Source: Phoronis australis
Lineage: Eukaryota > Phoronida > Phoronidae
NCBI GenBank assembly: GCA_002633005.1
Contig: NMRA01000434.1
Span: forward strand, 200,001-264,000
Reading direction: 5' to 3'
Length of the DNA: 64,000 nucleotides
The notes beneath the pieces were generated by a model, which saw only the letters and a program-made list of their open reading frames with translations, ran no database searches and was not told the DNA's origin. A program made the translations under genes and the position numbers. Below, piece by piece: positions 1 to 10,956 of this stretch (its first letter is position 1; each line of letters starts with the position of its first letter).

Positions 1-329
1 AGTGAACCCCCAGTGGCTCGTGTCAGATCCTTCCGCAGGGGCTCGTCACAACACTCTAATAGCTGGATTACTGCGTCCTTGCCGCTGAGCTTCGTGGCCG
101 TGACGTAATCGTTCCACCTTGACACGAAGTATTGCCAGTCTTCGGAAGTTCCAGAGGGAGCGATGGTCGGCCGTTTTACCTTCTCTGGTCGGGGAGGGGC
201 TGTGGAGGTCGGTGTCGGCGCTGTAGCATGAGTGGTGGCGTGTGTCGTTAGCAGAGCGGCCACAATGCTGGCGTCAAGGTCGGGGGTTGTATATGTGCAG
301 CCTTCAATGGGGCAGGCAACGGTAGGCAT
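1..329 (-). CDS. Gag-like protein of an LTR retrotransposon, N-terminal part (runs off window)
   Basis: An open frame starts at the ATG at 329-327 and continues without a stop to base 1, so only about 109 codons are visible. Near the N-terminus is a C2H2-like pattern (Cys6, Cys11, His31, His35), then a Thr/Ala/Pro-rich stretch. A conserved-looking block follows: RPTIAPSGTSEDWQYFVSRW, then a Lys/Asp-rich segment ending in LLECCDEPLRKDLTR. I recognise this layout (short zinc finger, linker, then a SGTSEDW...F..RW core) from Gypsy-like gag proteins of marine invertebrates. That is recall of the family, not a search result. Gag would form the element's particle and bind its RNA. Protease, reverse transcriptase and integrase would lie left of the window. 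Confidence 0.6.
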   Translation of the reverse strand, partial: MPTVACPIEGCTYTTPDLDASIVAALLTTHATTHATAPTPTSTAPPRPEKVKRPTIAPSGTSEDWQYFVSRWNDYVTATKLSGKDAVIQLLECCDEPLRKDLTRATGGS

Positions 330-710
330 GGCTTTAGATACAGATCGCCGTCATAAATAATCACGGGTTATTTCTTATATCATCGATCAGTCTTTATTGC
401 ATAGCCAGACAATATGACAAAGAATGATGGCGATCTACAAAACAAATAAAACATCCGTGACTTATGAGTAGATCTACGCTAGCTACAGACTGTAATAAAC
501 TAATGGCAAACTGAAGTGCGTGCCTAAACTAACAGTATACATGAATCTAAAGCTAATGTACCTGTAGAAGTGTTCACAGTGACTGTGGGCTGGAAGCTGC
601 CATATTGAGAGCAGCCAGCGCCGCCTATGGGGGAATGTAGTAAGCTCTCTAGTGGCAGTACCAATATTGTCTAACTAAACTATAGACACAATCATATCTA
701 GAATCAGCCA
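330..710 (-). repeat. Probable leader and 5' LTR of the same retrotransposon (boundaries unresolved)
   Basis: The stretch just upstream (minus strand) of the gag ATG has no open frame. It contains a minus-strand AATAAA at 393-398, as expected in an LTR R/U5 region. A short similar motif (GATCGCC or its GGCGATC relative) occurs near 343-350 and again near 431-437. No clear TG...CA ends or tRNA primer-binding site could be fixed, and the partner LTR lies outside the window. Inferred mainly from its position. Confidence 0.3.
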
Positions 711-858
711 AGGACTTGCTCTAAGATCGAAGATATTTAAAATTTAGCCATTGTTTCGAAAACGCTCCGAATGACAGTTGGCCGGTTGAACCGCGTGAAA
801 TAAAAACTTACAGTAAAAAATATATTTAACCCACTTGCTGGTTTAAAATCTGACTCCT

Positions 859-1300
859 GTGCCCGGTTGCATGAAACAGTCCCGAATAGGGACTCGACCA
901 AGTTCCCTAAATCTACTGTGTATTTGTGGGCTTGTGAAAACACTGATTGCCCTGTCGTATGCTGTTTGAGTCTCATTACTGCATGTAAGTCCAGTTTTGG
1001 CTTTGGTAGAAAGAGAGTGAACTCTACGTTGAATTCTCAGTATTATTGAAAATAAGTAGGGATCTTTTCATGCAACGCCCCTAATTTAAGGACTAAGTCC
1101 CTAAGTTAACTGTTATGACTAAATTAAGGGTTCAGTTTTTTAGTTATATTATTAGAAGGTGTCATAAGTCAAAGAGGAGCTCGTGATGATAAAATGATGG
1201 ACAAACATTACATCTGTGAGTATAGAACGAAACAAATGCGCAAAAGATTTAGGGAACTTAGTCGAGTCCCTATTTGGGACTGTTTCATGCAACCGGGCAC
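859..1300. mobile_element. 442-bp MITE with about 50-bp terminal inverted repeats
   Basis: The left end (GTGCCCGGTTGCATGAAACA, from 859) is repeated in reverse complement at the right end, finishing at 1300. The match continues inward through the GTCCC...GGGACTCGA segment for about 50 bp with few mismatches. The interior is AT-rich and carries short CCTAAATTAAGG-type inverted motifs and no coding capacity. A target-site duplication could not be identified. The GCCCGGTTGCA end resembles PIF/Harbinger or ISL2EU-type MITEs, but that assignment is recall only. Confidence 0.75.
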
Positions 1301-2077
1301 TGATCTTTTTTTCTCAGATTAGATGCTTTTTTAGCGTTAAGAAGAACTGACAGTCGATTATTGCTTAAGACTAAGCTGATGAGTTTCACTGCTTTCCGCC
1401 ACCGAAGCAGTCGTGGCCATCAGGGCAATTTTCAGGCGTTTTACCATGCCCAATTTCATTTCAAACACAACCTAAGTACGTTGCTTTCGAGGGCCAATAG
1501 ACCTTTGCTTGTGAAGCAAGTTAGATTTTGTTTTGGGCTCCAGAACGTGGTTTACTGCAGCCACCCACACTACAAGTTACCTAAGATGTCCTGAAGCTTC
1601 GGTAAACTTAAAGATACTATTTTCGCTTCATTTTTGTTAAAAACTTCATGAAACGGATCTTTACGCAAACACTTTTATTCGATGGTAGCCGCTTCAGAAA
1701 GTAACAAGTTGTGAATCGATGCTCTATAGACATCTCCACACAAGAGTTACTCTTTAACAACTTGCTCGGGGGTAACTTGTCCTCACTCCTCAGTAATAGC
1801 GAAGGGGACACCAGGTACGCATGTGCATGTAGTGACTGATCCCGCGCTGATGGCTCGAGCACGGAATAATTGTTGTTGTGCAATGAAAAGAAAAGTTTGG
1901 CAAGGATCATTACAATGAGTATCCCAAACTAGTAAGTTTAATATAAAAATGTTTCATTTTGAGTTTTTGTCTGCTTGTGATAAATTTGTAATCAGTGCTT
2001 TTAGCTGTGCTTTTGTATTATTAGGTTTTGTAGTCATTGAGATTTTTCCTCTTCATCGGAATTGCTCTTTATTGCAG
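1301..2077. other. Intergenic stretch, ending in a splice-acceptor-like site
   Basis: No protein similarity was recognised in any frame. The right end holds a pyrimidine-rich tract followed by TTTATTGCAG at 2068-2077, which looks like the 3' splice site of the coding exon of the sulfotransferase gene. Any 5' UTR exon would then lie upstream, but none was identified. Confidence 0.35.
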
Positions 2078-2089
2078 AGTGTGAAGTTG

Positions 2090-3250
2090 ATGGGGCTAGC
2101 CAGAAAACGAATAGTGCGCGTTATATTCGTAGTCTCCGTGCTACTTCTGATCTTGGGCCCAACGCTGCTGAGATTTAAAGAAGCATTCATCGCCAAGCAC
2201 AATGTGTACTTCCTGAAGACACACAAAACCGGCAGCTGCACTGTTCAGAACATTCTCTATCGATTTGGTGACACTCGTAGACTGAATTTTGCCCTTGGTG
2301 CTGAAAATATCAACTTTCAATTTCCAAATAAAATACGTCGTCGCTTTCTATTGCCCATCGACTTGTCAAAGACAGTCACTGGTGAATATAATATCTTGTG
2401 CAATCATGCCAGATTTGATTACAACGGTGCTATGACATTTATGCCGAAGGACACTATATTCATCACAATTGTGCGAGACCCGGCTACAGCTTTTTTGTCT
2501 AGACTTCGTTACGAACCGGAAGTGTATAGGCCTTGCTTTGGTTTGTACTCGGACAACGTGGGTGCCGAATTCGCCAACAAAATGGCGTCTTATTATCCAG
2601 TTCGCCACTTACGACCCATGTGCGCCGGTGGTAGTCCAAGTCATAACGCCTTAGTTTTTGACATGGGTTTAGATCTGAAGGAAGTCGATAATGCTGATTT
2701 GGTTGTCAAGAAAATAACTGAAATTAATGATATATTTTCATTAGTGATGATTATGGAATACTTTGATGAGTCGCTAGTTTTATTGAGACATTTATTAAAT
2801 TGGGATCTGGTTGATATTGCATACCTTCGCCACAACGTTATGAAGAAGACTAAAACTGCAAAACCGCAGTCTCCCGAAATGCTCGAGAAAATTCGACAAT
2901 GGAATAGCGCTGATACTGCAGTATATAATTTCTTTAATGCGTCATTTTGGAAGAAAGCTGAACATTTTGGATTAGATAAACTTGCAGCCGAGGTGAAGGA
3001 TTTACGGACACTAAATGCCAAGTATTACCACGAGTGTGTTCAACTGGAAGTGCCTGGTGGACGAACTGACATTCTTCAAAAATCTAACTTGCCGTATCAC
3101 GACCAAGCCATGGCGTACGTGTTGAGAAAACATGCAAAAGCCTCTGAACTATGCACTCAATTGACGCGCACAGAAATTCCTTACTTCAATCTTCTATATG
3201 AGAGAATGGCAGGTTTAGGTATGTTTAAGGACAATGATTATGCTTTATGA
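2090..3250 (+). CDS. Galactose-3-O-sulfotransferase (Gal3ST/cerebroside sulfotransferase family)
   Basis: Type II Golgi enzyme expected to transfer sulfate from PAPS to the 3-OH of galactose on glycolipids or glycans. Visible features of the 386-residue protein are a short basic cytoplasmic start (MGLARKRIVR) and a signal anchor (about residues 9-25). The 5'-phosphosulfate-binding loop is KTHKTGSCTVQNILYRFG. The 3'-phosphate site is FITIVRDPATAFLSR. A family block follows (MIMEYFDESLVLLRHLLNWD, then LVDIAYLRHN). Length matches the family. The frame is open upstream to an ATG at 1949, which would add 47 residues and a second hydrophobic segment. I prefer 2090 because a polypyrimidine tract and CAG at 2075-2077 suggest the exon starts at 2078, and because 2090 gives a normal type II topology. 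All catalytic regions are in one exon and uninterrupted. Confidence 0.9.
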   Translation: MGLARKRIVRVIFVVSVLLLILGPTLLRFKEAFIAKHNVYFLKTHKTGSCTVQNILYRFGDTRRLNFALGAENINFQFPNKIRRRFLLPIDLSKTVTGEYNILCNHARFDYNGAMTFMPKDTIFITIVRDPATAFLSRLRYEPEVYRPCFGLYSDNVGAEFANKMASYYPVRHLRPMCAGGSPSHNALVFDMGLDLKEVDNADLVVKKITEINDIFSLVMIMEYFDESLVLLRHLLNWDLVDIAYLRHNVMKKTKTAKPQSPEMLEKIRQWNSADTAVYNFFNASFWKKAEHFGLDKLAAEVKDLRTLNAKYYHECVQLEVPGGRTDILQKSNLPYHDQAMAYVLRKHAKASELCTQLTRTEIPYFNLLYERMAGLGMFKDNDYAL

Positions 3251-4043
3251 AGTTGTAGGTGGGATCCAGCTGATACCTTCCTTGAATCGAGTGTAAATTA
3301 AGCTTAAAACACTATCGAGTTACATTCCTCTGATCGGGTCCATCTGCTCTATCTTTATGCTCCTTGTCGGAATATTGTTGTTTCATCCATATGGCGTGCA
3401 TATTCATTCAAAATGTTCTCTACCTGACGTAATCGTTTGACATGTCTGTCAGTGACGCATAATCAGCTAAGTCAGGCGTAAAGGGGAATAAGTGCCGAGG
3501 ATGTTACAACGTAAATGGGTTTTGAAATACAAAATATTGATCTATAAATTGTTTATGACATAGTTTCATTAGTCAGTGTCATCGTAATGAAACTATGTTA
3601 AAATGGCATAGAACGTGAAAAACGGACTAAATGGCATTATTCAAAGTGGTTCTCAGGGACTGAAACTGAAATCGAACTATTCACCAGGTATTTTAACAGA
3701 TTGTTCTTAAAGATTTGGAATTTCTATTTGTGTATTTTTCCTTTAGTTTCAAATTTCAAGAAAAGGATCTGCCATCTGCTAGTTACTTCGTCGTTTTTTC
3801 TCCCACACCGGTTAAATCTGCCAGATATGTGTTTACTGTACATGTATGTGCTTCAAGCACGCGGCTATTAAAGGGGAATGCCACCCGATTTAATTAGCCT
3901 TTTTTACCGTCTTAATCGGTCTATATGTACATCGCCTCTTATACGGTCAACCTCACCTTGCCAAGAGGTGTCGCGTTAACCTGTGAGGAAGGTTAGAAAC
4001 GACACAGCGACGTCAGTGGTTCGTCTGCAGAGTGAGTGCCGCT
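3251..4043. other. Intergenic stretch
   Basis: AT-rich sequence with no recognised coding similarity. It contains an imperfect duplication of an ATGAAACTATG-like motif around 3556-3600. No polyadenylation hexamer close to the sulfotransferase stop was seen. Confidence 0.3.
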
Positions 4044-4331
4044 ATGTCGTGGTGCATCGTTCTCGCTTGTACGAACTATGAAGCTGGGAAGAAAGCGGAT
4101 ATATCGTTTTATCGACTTCCTCGAGAGCCCGAAATGCTTAGGAAGTGGCTCGCCGTAGTGAAGAATGAAAGGTACGCTGTTATTAGCAAGTATGAGGCCG
4201 TGAAATATCTCCGTGTTTGTGTCCGGCTATTCGTCGACAATGATTTCTCTGAAGAATTCCGGCTTACCAAAGAAATATCCATACGTTCCGTTGCCTGTGT
4301 ATGTTCACGGCGCCACTCTAATATTTCTTGA
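4044..4331 (+). CDS. THAP-domain protein fragment (divergent zinc site)
   Basis: The 95-residue frame begins MSWCIVLACTNYEAGKK and follows the THAP pattern. It has the first Cys pair (C-x4-C), then an ISFYRLPREPEMLRKW block equivalent to the FHRFP...W core, and a late VC segment. The usual CSxHF motif reads VCVRLF, so the zinc-ligand histidine is replaced. The final AVPT-like tail reads SVACVC. THAP domains are zinc-dependent DNA-binding modules found in P-element and Kolobok transposases and in domesticated genes. With one ligand lost and no downstream partner, this is either a decayed copy or the first exon of a gene whose later exons I did not find. A GTG at 4032 is in frame, but the ATG at 4044 fits THAP starts. 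Confidence 0.55.
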   Translation: MSWCIVLACTNYEAGKKADISFYRLPREPEMLRKWLAVVKNERYAVISKYEAVKYLRVCVRLFVDNDFSEEFRLTKEISIRSVACVCSRRHSNIS

Positions 4332-7300
4332 TCAGTATATTCCGGTTTGAACTGATAGCCTGTGAAACCTAAAGATCCGACCCGTGAAGTCTTCGATGGA
4401 TGAGCTCTTGACTAAATCGGGATTGGCGCCGGGCGAGTCGCCATGTAGACGTTTATTATTCTGCGTTCTGTTTCAAAATGAATTATTCTCATCCTAACCA
4501 ATGCTTATATAAAACTGAAAAAGTATGTCTCATTAGATACAATTTGTAATGCCTTTGCAGTATTCGTGAGTGCAAATGTTGAGAAGCCAGCAATGGCCAC
4601 TGCGTTACCTGCTTATGATGCCGGCAATAAAGGTAATTGACCGGGCACCGAGGCCGTGTGAGCGCATGCTAATTCGTTCAGCACGGTGTTTGCTGACAGA
4701 AAGCTGTTGTGAAACAATTACTCGATTTCATATGCTATGTTCGCATGTTAGGGAAATTTTTATTTAGAAATACAAAAACATTATTAAAATCATTTTTACT
4801 GTGTACAGCCTTTGCCGTGACGGTCTGTGGAAGGGGAACCCGACTTCGCGGCCCCCGACAAGTAAGTAGATTTTCAGTTTTGTGGCTAATTCACATAAAT
4901 AATTACGTCCACATTATTTCTCTGGCTCACTATTATAGTCTTTTCGTGACTTGAAGTTTAGTTTCCTACTCAAGCTGGTTTATGTTCGTGCCAGTCCCGG
5001 TGGCTGCGACGGGCCTGATCGGGTTCCGAGCCACTAACCGGGACAAGCGTTCTGAGTGTTTATACTTCGAATTTATCTCCGAACAGACCCCAAGCTCCTG
5101 CTACGGACCTTCGTAAATTGGCCTGCCGAACGTTGTAGGCTACGGTGTGTCCAAATACCAATAAATCCGTAAAAGCCGAGCCAAATAAAACAACACGTTT
5201 TTATAAGAACTCGGTGTGTTTCTAAGGGTTTTACATCGAAGTTTGGTGATTTATTGGTGTTAAACGATAAATTCAAGCGATAAGCTGACACCAGTAACCC
5301 GTGTTGTGAACTAAACAGACTGCATCTGAAACGAATGACGTCATAGGATAAATTCAATGCCTCCGTCTGCCGTCAGGTTTCAGGTTACGCAACCGAACGT
5401 GCCGTTATCGAGTAGAACTACTCGATCTAAATTGATACAAAATAGGTTGTTTTTTTGGTTCGCATACTCCTTTAAACACAGTGCGGAAACGAAATAGTTG
5501 CTGCTACGCCACTTGCATGACAAGGCTAAAAATCGTTCATGGTCCGCCATTTTTTTACGTTGTTGTAAAGCTAATCAATGACTGCCGAGGTTACACCAAC
5601 CAATGCTAAAGCGCGTGCTACTGCGTGATACCTGTGTGCTGGCTAGGCACGTAGGGAACCAGCTAGAAGTGACCCCTGCGTGCTGGCTACCACCTAGCGG
5701 CACGCAGGTAACCAGCTCCCTCGAGGTATAGCTGCCTCGACTTTCAATCAAACAAAGTTTCACATTCGTTTCTGTAACCATGTCATTATTAAAGTGTTTT
5801 GATCAATTATCAGAACTTTACAACCTTTGGAACATCAAAAATGACTATAGAATGTTAGAAAAAGTGCCCCTGAACCCGTTTTTCATTTACAAGCATAGAT
5901 TGTTAAGATATGCGTTCGAACTACTTGTAGGATACAAGTTGATTATAATAATGTGTGGTTTCGTTTTGTTTTTTCGCAACTTTGTTTTAAAAAAAACCTT
6001 AGTGGAGGTAGTTCTCTTGACTATAACTGTCGGTAAAGAAATAAAAAAGAATCTTAATGAAAAATTCTGAAACGCGATTGTTCTTCTTGGCGTTGATGAC
6101 TCATTAACATAAAAACTTCGGTTGCAAGGATGTAAGCAAAATTGCGGAACAGTTATGGCGAAAACACGAACGGAGATCAGCGCGATTTAAGTAGAACGAT
6201 CAGGCGGCATCGTTATACGTCTTTCTGCAGTACGTCGAAATGCCTGTTATCAAAAAAACATACCTTTATTATTTGCGATCTATCTTAGTCACCAGGTGGC
6301 GAAAGTGTCTCGTCCATGAACAAAGTCTGTGCTCTCTTAATCGAGTCCACGCAAAACGACTTGGAAGAAGGGACAACGAGAAAGGGGAGCAGAAAAAGGT
6401 TACTATAAGCAGAATTTTTCGCTTGACATTGATTTTGATGCCCGATATTGTGTTATTCTTTTTTGTATGAAAATACTCGATATAGTTTTTGTAGATAATG
6501 CAACGGGATCTTAGTAAGATTATTCACGCTAATGTTGGCTTACAAAGCAAATGATCTGTCCGGAAGTTAACAATTGGATTTTTGATATCTCGTCAATAAT
6601 TGCTGCCAACGGCCCTAGTAACCGATGTGCGGAACTTATCGGCTGTTCTTTGTTTGAACTAAGATTTATGACATTCATAGGCAGGCTACTGTATCAGGTT
6701 TACAGCCAAATATCCTTATTATATAAATATTGACTTTGATGAACATCCCAATCACAGATTCTAAAATTTATCAAAAAGAGGAAAATGCGCGGGCGAGCAA
6801 GTGTCACGAAACGGACAAGGTCAGACAGTAATCGAAGAATCTATTACTCTACAGGACTGGGTAACAAGACAAGGCAATCTTATTGCAGTAATATGGGTCA
6901 AGTTTCAGCCAATGAAAGTGGAAGATTCGATTTGGTTAACTGGTCATGTAAAAAGGGTACGCAATTTCTCCATTTACCAACGCAATATATACGTTTGAGG
7001 TCTGAGATCGACGAGTAGCCTACTTCATCCGAGTTTTGAACCCCTTATTCCCGAAATTTGGGTTCACTCAGTCAAGAACTCATTAACATTGGGATACTAA
7101 GCCCTGATTTGAGGATTCCATCAAGAACTGGCTCTGTCACCAGCTGCATGCACCAACTCGCCTAAACCGTTAGTCACGTTTGTCGATTTTAGGAAATTAA
7201 GGAATTTTCAAACTTGTTCCAAATTTTGTATGGTTGACGACTCGGAGGGTTGCAGAGCATTATTTCATTTTAAAGATGCATGTTAGCAAGTCATAGTAGA

Positions 7301-7926
7301 TCTCAGTCAATAATCTAAAGCTGGGTTCAGCATCTTTAAACTATATTTTTTGTTGAATTTTATTTTAGCCTCAGGTTTGTCGACAATTTTGATTGTTACG
7401 AGTTTTGCGTTTTGAAATTCGATTTTGAGCTGGCAACAGTTAAAGTTGCATCCCCCCTGTTTAGCTGTCAATGTTGAATTCTTAACCGAAACGTTTAAGT
7501 GGGATATACTCATGTTTATTCAGTATTACCGTACTATTAGTCATATCATAGATTATAGACAACAGATTCGCAACTCCGGCATATTCTTACGAGCTGAGTT
7601 GAACTCTCCTGACCTATCTGCTGCAGTTTCCGGTCAGTGTAATTTGACGAGAAATACTTGCATCTATTTTACTGTCCAAAATAGCGAAAAAAACATTAAT
7701 TTATATTAATTTCGGTATTGAAACGCTTTTCAAAGTCTTTCAATAGTAGAAGTGTTGGTATTGTGAGTACTTTTGGCAATGCTACTGGTAATTAATTTCA
7801 AAATTCAAACTTCCGTTCCGACCCTTGATGTCGTCATAGTTATCGGACAGTTTTTGATTTACGGTTCACATAGGCCTACTGAGAAAACTACGAAAGCGTG
7901 TTTATAAATCAACATTCTCAAGTGAG
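4332..7926. other. Long intergenic stretch without recognisable genes
   Basis: No open frame here resembles a known family. At about 5617-5720 the word TGCGTG(C/A)TGGCTA and AACCAGCT recur, giving a small degenerate local repeat. The remainder is AT-rich sequence with short frames that look random in composition. Confidence 0.3.
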
Positions 7927-7966
7927 CAGTTCTTGTGGGAAGTGTTGAGTAGCCCTTAAAAGGGCC
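7927..7966 (-). promoter_or_regulatory. Histone-mRNA-type 3' stem-loop plus downstream-element-like sequence
   Basis: Read on the minus strand, 7966-7951 is GGCCCTTTTAAGGGCT, preceded by CCAAC and followed by ACTCA. This matches the replication-dependent histone 3' processing signal (GGYYYU-UUHA-ARRRCC with CCAAA/ACCCA flanks), with only the outermost pair mismatched. About 14 bases further 3' lies CACAAGAACTG (7937-7927), close to the purine-rich histone downstream element CAAGAAAGA that pairs with U7 snRNA. No histone reading frame ends just upstream. Confidence 0.5.
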
Positions 7967-7991
7967 GTTGGTTGTAGGTATAGCGTGAAAT

Positions 7992-8007
7992 GGTTCTTAA
8001 AAGAACC
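7992..8007 (-). promoter_or_regulatory. Second histone-type 3' stem-loop
   Basis: On the minus strand this reads GGTTCTTTTAAGAACC, a perfect six-base-pair stem with a TTTA loop that satisfies the histone consensus at every constrained position. It sits 25 bases 5' of the first copy. The 5' flank is TTCAAC and the 3' flank ATTTCA, less canonical than in the first copy. A degenerate plus-strand relative (ATTCTTTTCAGAACT) lies near 8101-8115. Confidence 0.45.
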
Positions 8008-8241
8008 GTTGAATATAATTCAACATAAATCACACAGTATACACCGAGGACCTAAAGTCGTGAACGTAAGCACTAAGCCGGTTTGTAGGCGTACCTACCG
8101 ATTCTTTTCAGAACTGACTATGTGATGTAGTAAACATGATTAAATCCTCACAAATATTCTACTGTACTCACATTTAAAACTCGTTTTCAATCCATAGGCA
8201 GAGTTTTTGCAAGACATATGAAAACGTCGGCCATTTTCTTC

Positions 8242-8259
8242 GAGGCCCTAAAGTCGTGA
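8242..8259 (+). repeat. Inner left terminal motif of the pogo-like element
   Basis: GAGGCCCTAAAGTCGTGA. It is related to GAGGACCTAAAGTCGTGA at 8046-8063 (one mismatch). In reverse complement it matches 10949-10963 and 10969-10985. The left copies are 196 bp apart and the right copies about 20 bp apart. Confidence 0.6.
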
Positions 8260-8587
8260 CCGTGTCGCCCTCTTTCTTTTAGACGGGAAAACAGAATAAG
8301 GCCAACCAAAATTGTGATTTTTGTAAACAAGTTTAGCTAAGAAAAAAGACCGTTTGTAGTTGTTAATAATCAAGTTTTAATTAGACCAGCTAGTTAACAT
8401 GAAATAACAAACAATAAAATTTTTCATAGTCAATCTCTTCTAAATACAATAAATAAATATTTAAAATATTTAATAAATAAAATATGAAATGTTTAAGTGA
8501 TATTTAAATTTGAAATTACAGCAATCATTAAATTAAACTGATTAAGTTTTCAACGTGTTAGGCACTGCCGATCCTTGTTATCACTTT

Positions 8588-10395
8588 CTACTCTTCTTGG
8601 AGCTGGCTTTGACGGCATGGCACGTGATGACAGGGGCAGAAAAATCTGTCGTGTCGCCTTAGTGCTGTCACATCACAGCAAAACCTTAGGTGAGTCCAGT
8701 GACTGCAGTCTTGGAATTCACATTTTCCCCAATTCACAATCACCAGAGATGCACATTGGCGTAGTTGAGGTGGTGACCACTTGTGACAGACACAGCAACT
8801 GTCCTCATCTCCCCCATCCGAGTCCTCAGTGCTGTCACTTTCAAAATGTGAAGCGTGTAATGGCTTTAATCCTGATGGACCTGGTTCATTATCTTTTCCT
8901 GGTTTTTGAACTTGATTTTTGTTGATGTTATTCTTTCCACATGTCTTTGACTCTTTTACCACCTGTTTCTTTTTTGTCAATTGTGCCTTTTTTGCCACCT
9001 GTGCCTTTTGTGTTGCCTTCGTTGTGTTCTTTTTCTTTTTCAGAGTTTCTACATCCTCTGTCAGCACCTTACAAGACAAATTAGCAGAACTGCTTAAGCG
9101 GACTTGTTCACTTGGCATCCGTCTCTTCGCTTCTGTACACCTCTGCAACCGTTTACTAAAAAATCATTTTCTACCTCACTTCCACCAGTAGTCATCAAAA
9201 ATGCTGTGGATGGAGTGATCATTTCAGGGGGGACAATGGTGTTGTCAAATGGGTATACTCCGGACTTTCGGAAAGCCGATTGCAGATTTTCTGGAGACAG
9301 CGCTTTCACGTAGGCTTTGCTTGCCAGGGAACAAAGATCAAAGCGAGTAATTCCAGCCCTTGTACCTTTCATCGCTTTGTGGCACAAATTGCCATACACT
9401 GCTTCCAGTGGTCCATAACACCCAACATCAAGTGGTTGTAGTATGTGTGATGTGTGGGCTGGCAGAGTTAGAATTGCAATGTTGTGGTTCTTCGCCCATT
9501 CTACTACAGTTATATCTGTGTGTGACTTGTGGCCATCTAGTAACAGTAGAACGGGCTCCTGAAGGCCACCTGGGACAAACTTTGCAAAGTGATCTTGTAG
9601 CCACTTGAGGAAAACTTCTGAGTTTGACCATCCACTGTCTGTGACTGTTCCACTTGCCCCTGGAGAAGAATCTTTCAGTAGATCCGAGTTGAATCTTTTG
9701 CCCTTAAAGACAAAGAACGGGGGCATCGCCTGTCCAGCTGCACTGCCACATCCCAATATTGTTGTGGTCACGGATCTGCCTGATGTGACCACTTGAGGGG
9801 CACACTTCATTCTGCTGCAGGCGACAATGTGTGGGGGCTTGTAATCTGTCGTCACACCCTTTTCATCCATATTAAATACTCTATGTGGCTTGTCTTCCAA
9901 ACCATACTTCATCAAAGCAGAATGCAGCACTTCAAAATATTTGTCAATATTCGCTTGACTTGTAGACTTTGCTCTCGCATACTCTAAACCCTTTGCTTTG
10001 ACAACTCTCACCTCTGGCCAGCGCTTGACAAACCCTCTAAACCACTTAATTGAAAGGGACTCTCCTGGCTTTCTTATTCCTTGCTGAATGGACCACTCCG
10101 TTACCATGGTTACGACGTCTTGCCTTGTATAACCATACCCAAGACTCGCCATTTCTTTTATATGTTTTACAATTAAGGCTTCCTGATGCACATCGAATAT
10201 TGGAGACACACCCATTGTGACGCATTCAGGTTCTATCCTCCCACTTACTCGGTCTCTCAACGTTTGGTAAGGAACATGGTATTGTGCAGCTGCTGAGTTA
10301 ATGGACATGCCACCCTCACGTACTTTATCGTATGCCTCAAGTAGACTGCCTAGGTCATACTTTCTCAGCTTTCTGTGTTGTTTTTTTACTGGCTT
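8588..10395 (-). pseudogene. Pogo-like transposase, HTH + DDE + C-terminal cysteine/PHD-like finger, one frameshift
   Basis: Transposase for cut-and-paste movement. The coding exon opens at 10395 directly after a TTATTTATTACAG acceptor. Its first residues (KPVKKQHRKLRKYDLGSLLE) and the run to Ile-Glu form the pipsqueak-type helix-turn-helix. Next comes a CENP-B-like segment (SIKWFRGFVKRWPEV). The DDE catalytic core has NMDEKG (first Asp), LLLDGHKSH (second Asp) and LQPLDVGCYG (third Asp), all present. The frame ends at 9094. The next frame (9148-8588) carries a Lys-rich linker and a Cys/His cluster (CCVCHKW...CEFQDCSHWTH...CCDV) typical of pogo proteins with PHD-like tails. The two join if one base is restored in the six-A run at 9158-9163, so this is a single indel or a homopolymer sequencing error. 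The joined length of about 600 residues suits the family. Confidence 0.8.
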
Positions 10396-10956
10396 CTGTA
10401 ATAAATAAATGTTTTTGTAAACTGTTTCATTATTATTATGTGCTCCTGTTTGCTTACATTTTTTTCATGTTTCTACATCAAGGGGTAAAAAATACATAAT
10501 AAAAATGCTCACAAAATTTGTGTAAAAGTGTACATAATTATTATGTTTCGGATAGCTCAAATATGTAGAGTGACGTCAGCGCACTTTAAACAACGCTAAG
10601 GACCCAGCATAAAGTATCTGTAAATGCTGAGTTCCTCTGGCCTTACAAATTGTGGTCGACCCTGGGACATTTTGATACATTGTTTAAACAACCCCTAGAT
10701 TGCGTTTTATGTGAAATCTGAACGATTGTTGGTTTCGAATACATGTTTTGAAAATGCGCAAAAAACTGCATTAGTAAAATATGCTGGTTTAAGTATTATT
10801 TTTGAAAACAAACTCTCAACTCACAGTTTTGTTTCGCATTATGAAGAGCTACGTGTCCCGATACTCTTTTGACAATCGTAAGCAGACGAACGCTGGAAAC
10901 AGGAACGCTAGATGTCACGTGACCTTGCAGAAGCGGAAACGAGATGATTCACGACT

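Noticed and set aside
5780-6070. 96-residue plus-strand frame
   Set aside because: Hydrophobic C-terminal half and ATG start, but no motif, splice sites or polyadenylation signal, and the composition fits random AT-rich DNA.
9104-9987. Plus-strand frames over the pogo transposase
   Set aside because: They are antisense shadows of the transposase coding sequence, as are the plus-strand frames over the reverse transcriptase (16814-19943).
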